Of a stretch of 32,365 bases of DNA, positions 7,440-13,805 are shown piece after piece; position 1 is the first letter of the stretch; the number at the start of each line of letters is the position of its first letter. Location: positions 1 through 32,365 of the forward strand of contig JAHWJY010000022.1 in the NCBI GenBank assembly GCA_019348135.1, written 5' to 3'. A model generated the notes under the pieces. That model was not told where the DNA came from, made no database searches, and was given only the letters and a program-made list of their open reading frames with translations. The DNA comes from Actinomycetota bacterium. Lineage in GTDB: Bacteria > Actinomycetota > Nitriliruptoria > Nitriliruptorales > Nitriliruptoraceae. The translations under genes and the position numbers were made by a program.

Positions 7440-9853
7440 CCCGGCCGGAGCTCGACCGTCCGCGTGGGGGACGTGACCGTCAACGGCGGCCGGCGACCCG
7501 GCGCGCTCGTCACCCGCACGGACGCCCCCGACGTCCGCAACGTCAGCGGGTGGCCCCGGACGAGGATGTCGAACTCGAGGACCCCGAGCTCCTCGGGCCA
7601 GAACGGGTTGACGTGCAGGGTCCCGTCGCGGATCTCGAGCCCGGTGAAGCAGCGCAGCAGCAGGTCGACGCTGCCGGCCATCGCCCCGAGGTGGACCCCC
7701 TCCTCCGTGGTCCCGCCCTGCACGTCGTTGACATCGCTGACCAGCGCGCGCCGCAGGAACGTCAACGCCCGCTCACGCTGGGACCGTGCCAGCACCCAGC
7801 CGTGGACGACCGCGCTCAGCGTGGAGCCGTGGCTCGTCCGCTCGAGGTAGTAGTCGATGGTGTCGGTGACCGTCTCCGGCGCCAGCTCGTAGCCCATGTG
7901 CTCGAACTGGTCGCGGAGCTCGTCGGCCGAGAACAGGTAGAACAGCATGAGCACGTCCGCCTGCTTCGACGCCTTGTAGCGGTCCGGGGTGTCGCCCTCG
8001 GCCTCGAGGATCCGGTCGAGCCGGTGGATGTCCCCGTGCCGCCGGCGCAGGCCGTCCCAGTCGAGCTCCTCGAGCTGCTCGTAGCCCTCGTACTGGCTGA
8101 TCACCCCGCCGTGGAACGGGACGACGAGGGACCGGCTCAGCTCGTCCCACCGCTCCACGTCCCGCCGCGAGACGCCGAGCTGGTCGCAGAGCTCGTCCCA
8201 GCGGTGGTCGGCCAGCAGGCCGGGGAGCTCGACCACCCGGCGGAACAGCCACGCCGCCATCACGTTCGTGTAGGCGTTGTTGTCGACCCCCGGCCCCTCC
8301 GCGTCCGGGTAGCTCGTGTGGAACTCGTCGGGACCGACGATCCCACGGATGGCGTACCGGGCAGGGCCGGGCTCGTACGTGGCGAGGCTCGCGAAGAAGC
8401 GGGCCACCTCGAGCAGGATCTCCGCGCCCTGTTCCGCGAGGAAGGCGTCGTCACCCGTCGTCTGGTGGTACTGCCACACGTTGTAGGCGACCGCCAGCCC
8501 GATGTGGCGCTGGAGGTGCGTCGCGTCGGGCACCCAGCGACCCGAGACGGGGTTCAGGTGGACCTCCTGGGCCATCTCCTCACCGTCCATCGCGCTCTGC
8601 CACGGGAACATCGCGCCCTCGTGGCCGGCGTCGAGCGCGGCGCGCCGGGCGGCTGGCAGACGGTGGTAGCGGTAGGCGAGGAGCGAGCGCGTCAGCGACG
8701 GGAGCCGGAGGTTCAGGATGGGCAGGACGAAGATCTCGTCCCACATGATGAGCCCACGGTACGCCTCACCGTGGAGGCCGCGCGGCGGCACGCCGACGTC
8801 GTACGGCCCGGTGTTGGGAGAGACCGTCTGGAGCAGGTGGAAGAGGTGGAGGCGGAGCACGCGTTCGGTGTCGTCGTCGGTCTCGAGCTCCGTCCGGAAC
8901 CGGTCCCACAGTCCCACCCACGCCACGGCGTGGCTCTCCGCCAGCTCCGCGAACGAGCCGACCGCCGCCCCCAGCTCGACCCGCGCCTCGTGGCCGGGCT
9001 CGAACGTGGCGACGTCGCGTGACGTGTGGATCGACACCGTCTTCTCGAGGGTGACGGCCTCCCCCTCCGCCACGTCGACGTCGAACTCGTGGGCGACGAA
9101 CGCCTCCTCGCGCACCAGCTCGGGGTCGATGTCGAGACGACCGTCACCACGACGGAGCCGGTGGCGTGCCGCTTCCGCCACGCGGATCGAGGACGTGCGG
9201 GTCTCCGCCCGCAGGAGGATGGTGTCGTCGTCGACCTCGTCGGTCCCCACGGGGACGAGATGGTCCGAGGCGAGCTCCGCGTACCGCGCCACGCCGGCGT
9301 TCTCCACGCGTCCGTCGATGCCGGAGCGGATCCGCAGCCGGCCGGACCAGTCGGCGGCGACGACCGTCAGCTCCATCGCCGCGAGGTGCTCGTGGCGCAT
9401 GTGCACGAGCCGACGCTCGACCAGACCCGTGCTCCGCCCCTCCGCGTCCCGGAACCGCAGCCGCCGGACCAGGAGCCCGTGACGCAGCTCGACCCGGAGC
9501 TCGTACTCGAGGAGCGACGCACGGTCGAGGTCGAACCAGTCGCCGTCGTCGATCGCGATCCGCACGTGCAGCCAGTCCGGGAGGTTCACGATCGACTCGT
9601 TCACGATCGACCGTCCCGCGATGTCCGTCGCCGCACGGTCGTAGCACCCCGCCACGTACGTCCCGGGGTAGTGGACGCCGTCCGCGACCGATCCCGGGAA
9701 CGCCGCCCGCGTCGCCACGTAGCCGTTCCCGAGCGTGCACAGCGCCTCGCGCAGCCGCTCCTCCTCCGGGGCGTAGCCGCGGTAGCCGACGGTCCAGGGA
9801 CCGAGCGTCTCCAGCTCCGCGGAGACCTCGAGATCGCTCGTCCGTCCCGTCAC
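7418..9853 (-). CDS. GH65 disaccharide phosphorylase (trehalose/maltose/kojibiose type)
   Basis: An 811-residue glycoside hydrolase family 65 protein of normal length. Order: N-terminal beta-sandwich (about 20-280), linker, alpha/alpha-six barrel (about 330-700) and C-terminal beta-sheet. The general acid is Glu510 in GPDEFH, followed by VDNNAYTN; KASKQADVLML is the conserved barrel segment found in phosphorylases. These enzymes phosphorolyse alpha-glucobioses to beta-glucose 1-phosphate and glucose. Preference among trehalose, maltose, kojibiose or nigerose cannot be read by eye, and a few family members are hydrolases. No signal peptide, so cytoplasmic. The GTG at 9853 has AGGAGG 5 nt upstream. 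The gene faces the beta-phosphoglucomutase gene convergently and pfkB divergently, a short route from disaccharide to glycolysis. Confidence 0.93.
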   Translation of the reverse strand: MTGRTSDLEVSAELETLGPWTVGYRGYAPEEERLREALCTLGNGYVATRAAFPGSVADGVHYPGTYVAGCYDRAATDIAGRSIVNESIVNLPDWLHVRIAIDDGDWFDLDRASLLEYELRVELRHGLLVRRLRFRDAEGRSTGLVERRLVHMRHEHLAAMELTVVAADWSGRLRIRSGIDGRVENAGVARYAELASDHLVPVGTDEVDDDTILLRAETRTSSIRVAEAARHRLRRGDGRLDIDPELVREEAFVAHEFDVDVAEGEAVTLEKTVSIHTSRDVATFEPGHEARVELGAAVGSFAELAESHAVAWVGLWDRFRTELETDDDTERVLRLHLFHLLQTVSPNTGPYDVGVPPRGLHGEAYRGLIMWDEIFVLPILNLRLPSLTRSLLAYRYHRLPAARRAALDAGHEGAMFPWQSAMDGEEMAQEVHLNPVSGRWVPDATHLQRHIGLAVAYNVWQYHQTTGDDAFLAEQGAEILLEVARFFASLATYEPGPARYAIRGIVGPDEFHTSYPDAEGPGVDNNAYTNVMAAWLFRRVVELPGLLADHRWDELCDQLGVSRRDVERWDELSRSLVVPFHGGVISQYEGYEQLEELDWDGLRRRHGDIHRLDRILEAEGDTPDRYKASKQADVLMLFYLFSADELRDQFEHMGYELAPETVTDTIDYYLERTSHGSTLSAVVHGWVLARSQRERALTFLRRALVSDVNDVQGGTTEEGVHLGAMAGSVDLLLRCFTGLEIRDGTLHVNPFWPEELGVLEFDILVRGHPLTLRTSGASVRVTSAPGRRPPLTVTSPTRTVELRPGQSVELR

Positions 9854-9962
9854 CGCTCCTCCTCACGTCGCGCTGCCATGGTCGGAGTCCGCGGCGCCCC
9901 GGGCAGCGTCGCGCCACGGTCGGCCGGTCACGGGGACCGGCGAGGACCGCCGGGTCACTCCC

Positions 9963-9968
9963 TAGGCT
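9963..9968 (+). promoter_or_regulatory. candidate -10 box (TAGGCT) for pfkB
   Basis: TAGGCT lies 24 nt before the pfkB ATG in the 139-bp region between pfkB and the divergent GH65 gene. The flanks TCCC and GGGA give slight symmetry. No recognisable -35 is seen. Confidence 0.4.
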
Positions 9969-9992
9969 CGGGACGGCGACCGGAGAGGAGCC

Positions 9993-10913
9993 ATGGCCGG
10001 CATCGTGACGCTGACGCTCAACCCCACGGTCGACCTGGCGGTCTCCACGGCGCGGGTCACCCCGGAGGACAAGCTGCGCTGCTCCGCGCCCCGGCGCGAT
10101 CCCGGCGGGGGCGGGGTGAACGTGGCGCGCGCCGCGTCCCGCCTCGGCGCCGACGCGCTGGCGGTCCTCCCCACCGGAGGGCCGTCCGGCGAACTCCTGC
10201 GGCAGCTGCTCGCCGGCGAGGACCTGCCGGTGGGCGCGGTCGGCATCGCCGGCGAGACGCGCGAGTCGTGGACCGTCGACGAGACCTCGAGTGAGGACCA
10301 GTACCGCTTCGTGTTGCCGGGCCCGTCGCTCTCCGACGACGAGCTCGCGGCCTGCCTCGCCGCGGTCGACGAGCACGCCGAGACGCTCGTCGTCGGCAGC
10401 GGCAGCCTCCCGCCCGACGTCGGCGACGACACGTGGGCCCGGCTGGTGCGCTCGTGCGCCGACGCCGGCGTCCGCACGATCGTCGACACGTCCGGGATGC
10501 CGCTCCGCGCCGCCGTGGACGCCGGCGTGTGGCTCATCAAGCCGAACCTGCGCGAGCTCGGCGACCTCGTCGAGCGCGAGCTGTCGGACGACTCCCAGGT
10601 CCGCGCCGCTGCCGAGGAGCTGCTGGGCGCCGGCACGGAGGCCGTGGTCGTGTCGATGGGTGCCGGCGGCGCGATGCTCGTGACCGCCGAGCGGGTCGAG
10701 CACGTGCGGTCGCCGACGGTGCCGATCCGCAGCCGCGTCGGAGCGGGCGACTCCACCGTCGCCGGCATCGCCAGCTCGCTCCTCCGGGGTGAGGATCTCG
10801 TCACCGCCGTCCGATGGGGGGTCGCGGCCGGCGCCGCGGCGGTGATGACCGAGGGCTCCGAGCTGTGCCGGCGCGCGGACACCGAGCGACTGTTCCGCGA
10901 GCTCTCGGGCTGA
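9993..10913 (+). CDS. pfkB: 6-phosphofructokinase II (PfkB family)
   Basis: A 306-residue ribokinase-family sugar kinase that aligns along its whole length with E. coli Pfk-2. Shared blocks include TLTLNPTVD at the N-terminus, EDKLRCSAP, GGGGVNVARA, QYRFVLPG, the SGSLPP turn and KPNLRELGDLV. The ATP-site motif GAGDS holds the catalytic base Asp253. Expected reaction: fructose 6-phosphate plus ATP to fructose 1,6-bisphosphate. The similarity in KLRC and QYRF favours Pfk-2 over 1-phosphofructokinase (FruK) or tagatose-6-phosphate kinase, though these are close relatives. The ATG at 9993 follows GGAGAGGAG. A hydrolase gene follows after 25 nt in the same direction. Confidence 0.92.
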   Translation: MAGIVTLTLNPTVDLAVSTARVTPEDKLRCSAPRRDPGGGGVNVARAASRLGADALAVLPTGGPSGELLRQLLAGEDLPVGAVGIAGETRESWTVDETSSEDQYRFVLPGPSLSDDELAACLAAVDEHAETLVVGSGSLPPDVGDDTWARLVRSCADAGVRTIVDTSGMPLRAAVDAGVWLIKPNLRELGDLVERELSDDSQVRAAAEELLGAGTEAVVVSMGAGGAMLVTAERVEHVRSPTVPIRSRVGAGDSTVAGIASSLLRGEDLVTAVRWGVAAGAAAVMTEGSELCRRADTERLFRELSG

Positions 10914-10938
10914 CGACCCCAACGGACGAGGGAGCGAC

Positions 10939-11571
10939 ATGCGACGACGAGAGACGACCATCCCGGTCGACGGCGGGTCCCTGCCGGGGACCCTCACCGT
11001 CCCCGACGACCCGGCGGGGGTGGTGGTGTTCGCCCACGGCAGCGGCAGCAGCCGCCACAGCCCGAGGAACCGGCAGGTCGCCGACGGGCTCGCCGACGCG
11101 GGGTTCGCCACGCTGCTGTTCGACCTGCTCACCGATGACGAGAGCCGCGACCGCCGCAACGTCTTCGACATCCCGCTGCTCGGGGGACGCCTCGGTACCG
11201 CCGTGGACCAGCTCGGCGAGGAGCCGGAGGTCGGCGACCTCCCGGCCGGCCTGTTCGGCGCCAGCACCGGTGCCGCCGCCGCCCTGGATGCCGCCGCGAC
11301 CCGGGCCGACCGGGTCAGGGCCGTGGTGTCGCGTGGGGGACGGCCCGACCTCGCGACCCGGCCGCAGGCGGTGACGTGCCCCGTGCTGCTGATCGTCGGC
11401 TCGGAGGACGGACCCGTGATCGGCATGAACGAGCAGGCGGCCCGCGACCTCGCGGGTCCCACCGAGCTCGACCTCGTCGAGGGCGCCGGTCACCTCTTCG
11501 AGGGTCCCGGCCAGCTGGAGGAGGTCACGGTCCTCGCGACGCGCTGGTTCCGGGACCACCTCGTCCCCTGA
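10939..11571 (+). CDS. dienelactone hydrolase-like alpha/beta hydrolase
   Basis: A 210-residue compact alpha/beta hydrolase of the dienelactone-hydrolase-like group. The oxyanion loop is HGSGSSRHSPRN (from residue 33), the nucleophile is Ser109 in GASTG, the acid is Asp157 in VGSEDG, and the His is His185 in GAGHLFEGPG. All triad residues are present. Proteins of this type are often found fused to or beside a phosphoribosyltransferase domain in actinobacteria; here it stands alone. Substrate is unknown. The ATG at 10939 has GAGGGAG about 5 nt upstream. It lies 25 nt downstream of pfkB and is probably in the same operon, with no evident functional link. Confidence 0.85.
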   Translation: MRRRETTIPVDGGSLPGTLTVPDDPAGVVVFAHGSGSSRHSPRNRQVADGLADAGFATLLFDLLTDDESRDRRNVFDIPLLGGRLGTAVDQLGEEPEVGDLPAGLFGASTGAAAALDAAATRADRVRAVVSRGGRPDLATRPQAVTCPVLLIVGSEDGPVIGMNEQAARDLAGPTELDLVEGAGHLFEGPGQLEEVTVLATRWFRDHLVP

Positions 11572-11665
11572 CCCCGTCTCCCGGGAGGCCGCCGGAGGAG
11601 ACCGGACGTTCCTGGCAGGTCCGACATATCGCAGACGTGACCGCCCGGCCGTTCGGGGCGAGCAG

Positions 11666-11671
11666 TACGTT
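11666..11671 (+). promoter_or_regulatory. candidate -10 box (TACGTT) for the TetR gene
   Basis: TACGTT lies 59 nt upstream of the ATG at 11731, in the 159-bp region after the hydrolase gene. The same hexamer serves as the proposed -10 of the PLP-enzyme operon. No clear -35 is present. Confidence 0.3.
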
Positions 11672-11694
11672 CCGCCGCGCGGAGCGCCCCGGCG

Positions 11695-11724
11695 CTCACG
11701 GGGAGCGCACGGGACGGCCGTGAG
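11695..11724. promoter_or_regulatory. inverted repeat upstream of the TetR gene, possible operator
   Basis: Perfect 7-base arms CTCACGG (11695-11701) and CCGTGAG (11718-11724) are separated by 16 nt. A nested CACGG/CCGTG pair (11708-11712, 11718-11722) shares the right arm. The repeat lies between the candidate promoter and the start codon and overlaps the ribosome-site region, which suits TetR self-repression. No binding evidence is available, and a hairpin covering the ribosome site is the alternative. Confidence 0.3.
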
Positions 11725-11730
11725 GGTGAG

Positions 11731-12297
11731 ATGGGTCTGCGGGAGCGCAAGCGGGAGCTGAACCGCGAGACGATCGTCCGGGTCGCGTACCGGCTCTTCT
11801 CCGAGCGTGGGTACGACGAGACGACGGTCGACGAGATCGCGACCGCGAGCAACGTCTCGCCGCGCACCTTCTACCGCTACTTCGACAGCAAGGACGCCGT
11901 CCTCGCGGAGGGCGGCTTCGACATCGTCGACCGGGCCCTCGACGCGGTCGGCCCCGAGCCCTCGATCGAGGCCCTGGCCCTGGCGATGGCGCGGGCCCTC
12001 GAGGAGATGGTGCGCGACGACCACATGGAGGTCACCGTGCGCCTCCTGCGGGAACACCCCCGGATCGCGGCCCACGCCCCCGTGTGGCACCAACGCTGGG
12101 CGACCTACCTCGAGAGCGAGCTCGCCGGCGCCGGGGGTCGCGCCCACCCGAGCTTCGAGGACCGCGTCCGCAGCACCACCGCGGTCCAGGCCGTCGCCGT
12201 GGCCGCGGACGAGTGGCTCTACCGACGTCCGAGGGTCGCCCTGACGGCGCTCGTGCAGGAGGCCATGGCCTACCTCGACGGATCGCTGCACGGCTGA
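11731..12297 (+). CDS. TetR/AcrR-family transcriptional regulator
   Basis: A 188-residue TetR-family protein. Residues about 12-58 form the DNA-binding domain: helix with AYRLFSERGYDETT, then VDEIATASNVS, then the recognition helix and turn RTFYRYFDSKDAVL. The rest is the alpha-helical ligand and dimer domain, which is diverged and names no ligand. The ATG at 11731 is preceded by a GA-rich GTGAGGGTGAG. An inverted repeat just upstream may be its operator. Target genes are not evident: the next gene encodes a hemerythrin protein with its own promoter-like box, and a hairpin follows the stop. Usual TetR roles are repression of efflux or lipid genes; nothing here decides it. Confidence 0.93.
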   Translation: MGLRERKRELNRETIVRVAYRLFSERGYDETTVDEIATASNVSPRTFYRYFDSKDAVLAEGGFDIVDRALDAVGPEPSIEALALAMARALEEMVRDDHMEVTVRLLREHPRIAAHAPVWHQRWATYLESELAGAGGRAHPSFEDRVRSTTAVQAVAVAADEWLYRRPRVALTALVQEAMAYLDGSLHG

Positions 12298-12299
12298 GC

Positions 12300-12316
12300 C
12301 CCGTCCTCCGGACGGG
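12300..12316 (+). terminator. hairpin terminator after the TetR gene
   Basis: A perfect 7-bp stem CCCGTCC/GGACGGG with a TCC loop begins 3 nt after the stop at 12297. A second, looser CCGTCC/GGACGG pairing follows about 13 nt later. No T tract is present. Confidence 0.45.
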
Positions 12317-12419
12317 CACCGGGGCCGTCCGGCCGGGGGCCGCCCGGGACGGCGGTCGCATCCCCGACGGGTGACCAGCCCCGCGCGGAGCGGCCCACCC
12401 GGGCGGACGGTTCCTTGGG

Positions 12420-12425
12420 TAGGGA
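12420..12425 (+). promoter_or_regulatory. candidate -10 box for the hemerythrin gene
   Basis: TAGGGA, followed by T, sits 32 nt upstream of the ATG at 12458, with GAGGAGG between. It fits the recurring TAG-type -10 of the window only loosely. Confidence 0.25.
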
Positions 12426-12457
12426 TGCCCCACCCCCCGTCCCGAGGAGGCCCCGCA

Positions 12458-13165
12458 ATGGCGACCGCCACCCGCAACACCCGGTACGACGACCTCACGA
12501 AGGACGAGCTCTACGAGCTGGCGCAGGAACGCGACGTCGACGGACGTTCGCAGATGGACCGCGACGAGCTCCAACGCGCGCTCGAGCTCGCCGACCAGGG
12601 CCCGGATGCGGTCACGCTCCTCGAGGCGCAGCACGAGCGCTTCCGCGAGCTGTTCGGTGACTTCCGCGGTCTCGCGAAGCGGCCCTCGCAGAAGAAGCAG
12701 GACCTCGTCCGCACGATGATCACCGAGCTCGTCAAGCACGCCGAGATCGAGGAGCAGATCTTCTACCCGGCGGTCCGCGAGGAGGTCGACGGCGTCGAGG
12801 ACCTGGTCGACGAGGACCTCGAGGAGCACCATGCGGTCGAGCTGCTGCTGGACGAGCTCGACCACCTCTCGGTGGAGGCCGCGCGCTACGACGCCAAGGT
12901 GACGGTGGTGATCGAGAACGTCGAGCACCACATGGAGGAGGAGGAGAGCGACCTCTTCCCGCGGGTCCGTGAGCAGCTGTCCGAGGAGCGCCGCCGCGCG
13001 CTCGGCGGAGCGATGGAGGCGATGTGGAAGGTGGCGCCGTCGCGTCCTCACCCGGCATCGCCGGACACCCCGCCGGCGAACATGGTGGCGGGCCTGCCGG
13101 CCGCGGCCCTCGACCTCGGCGTCAACGTCATCCGCTACGCCCGCAAGCGGATCCGGCGCGGCTGA
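12458..13165 (+). CDS. hemerythrin HHE domain protein
   Basis: A 235-residue protein in three parts. Residues about 10-45 (DDLTKDELYELAQERDVDGR onward) form a short SAP/Rho-N-like helix-loop-helix common at the N-terminus of small actinobacterial proteins. Residues about 52-185 form a hemerythrin four-helix bundle with candidate di-iron ligands His59, His94 and Glu98, His124, and His158 with the following EEEE run. The C-terminal ~55 residues are Pro/Ala-rich and end in a basic VIRYARKRIRRG. The ATG at 12458 is chosen for its GAGGAGG 7 nt upstream; the frame opens earlier without similarity. Hemerythrin domains bind O2, NO or iron, or sense redox state; which applies here is unknown. It is a single-gene unit between a promoter-like box and a strong terminator. 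Confidence 0.88.
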   Translation: MATATRNTRYDDLTKDELYELAQERDVDGRSQMDRDELQRALELADQGPDAVTLLEAQHERFRELFGDFRGLAKRPSQKKQDLVRTMITELVKHAEIEEQIFYPAVREEVDGVEDLVDEDLEEHHAVELLLDELDHLSVEAARYDAKVTVVIENVEHHMEEEESDLFPRVREQLSEERRRALGGAMEAMWKVAPSRPHPASPDTPPANMVAGLPAAALDLGVNVIRYARKRIRRG

Positions 13166-13180
13166 CCTCTGCGACGACCC

Positions 13181-13217
13181 ACGACGGGGCCCCCGCGACG
13201 TGCGGGGGCCTCGTCGT
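13181..13217 (+). terminator. strong hairpin terminator after the hemerythrin gene
   Basis: Two 16-nt arms (13181-13196 and 13202-13217) pair fully with one G-U wobble around a 5-nt loop GACGT. The core is GGCCCCCGC/GCGGGGGCC. It starts 15 nt after the stop codon. The outer ACGAC/GTCGT pairs make it nearly symmetric, so it could also stop transcription from the other side. No T tract follows. Confidence 0.75.
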
Positions 13218-13253
13218 CCCGCGGAGCGTCGGTGAGCCCGGCAGCGCGCTGGT

Positions 13254-13259
13254 TACGCT
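13254..13259 (+). promoter_or_regulatory. candidate -10 box (TACGCT) for the small protein-recQ unit
   Basis: TACGCT is 30 nt upstream of the GTG at 13290 and follows the terminator at 13181-13217. The leader lacks a strong ribosome site. Confidence 0.35.
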
Positions 13260-13289
13260 TGCGGCTCTCCGACGAGCCCCGAGTCCTCC

Positions 13290-13805
13290 GTGTCCCGCGC
13301 CCTTCCGGCCCTCTACCTCGCGATCCTCGCCGTCTTCGTGGCCGCCGGGTCCCTCCTGTCGAGCCGGACCGAGGCCGTCGACGTCACGGCCGGACTGCCC
13401 GAGCGCTGCAGCCAGGTCCCCGACGACCTGGTGCGTGACCTGTTCCCCGACGCCGAGACGACCAGCGAGCAGACGATCGAGGACGACGCCCGGTACGGAC
13501 GGTGGCTCGACGGTGACGGTGAGCTCCTGGTCGAGCTGCGCTGCACCCGCTTCGGGCTCTCCGAGCTCGGGCCCTACCGCGACGCGCTCGCGGCGGCGGA
13601 GGCGGGACGGGCGACGAAGGTGCCGACGGAGCCGCCGGCGATCCTCGCTGCGGTCCCCGACGGCGTGACGATCCGCCAGCTCGACGAGGGCACCGGGCGC
13701 TCCCTGACGTGGTTCGTCCGGGACGACCTCGCGGCGTCGGAGGCCGAGGCGGTCGTGCTCCGGACCCGGGCGTGGCAGGACGACGCCCCCGCGGAGGGCG
13801 CGTGA
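13290..13805 (+). CDS. small membrane-anchored or secreted protein, unknown function
   Basis: A 171-residue protein that I do not recognise. Residues 1-24 form one hydrophobic helix after a single Arg (LPALYLAILAVFVAAGSLLS), acting as an uncleaved anchor or signal peptide. The outer domain has two cysteines, in ERCSQV and LRCTRF, which could pair outside the cell. It is acidic with predicted mixed alpha/beta content and no known catalytic motif. The GTG at 13290 is chosen because it begins the signal segment; the ribosome site is weak. The TGA overlaps the GTG of recQ (GTGA), so translation of recQ is probably coupled to it. A functional link of an exported protein with a DNA helicase is not obvious. 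Confidence 0.75.
   Translation: MSRALPALYLAILAVFVAAGSLLSSRTEAVDVTAGLPERCSQVPDDLVRDLFPDAETTSEQTIEDDARYGRWLDGDGELLVELRCTRFGLSELGPYRDALAAAEAGRATKVPTEPPAILAAVPDGVTIRQLDEGTGRSLTWFVRDDLAASEAEAVVLRTRAWQDDAPAEGA

Noticed and set aside
9993-10913. 1-phosphofructokinase (FruK) as the identity of the PfkB-family kinase
   Set aside because: Several segments match E. coli Pfk-2 (EDKLRCSAP, QYRFVLPG), and there is no fructose phosphotransferase gene nearby.
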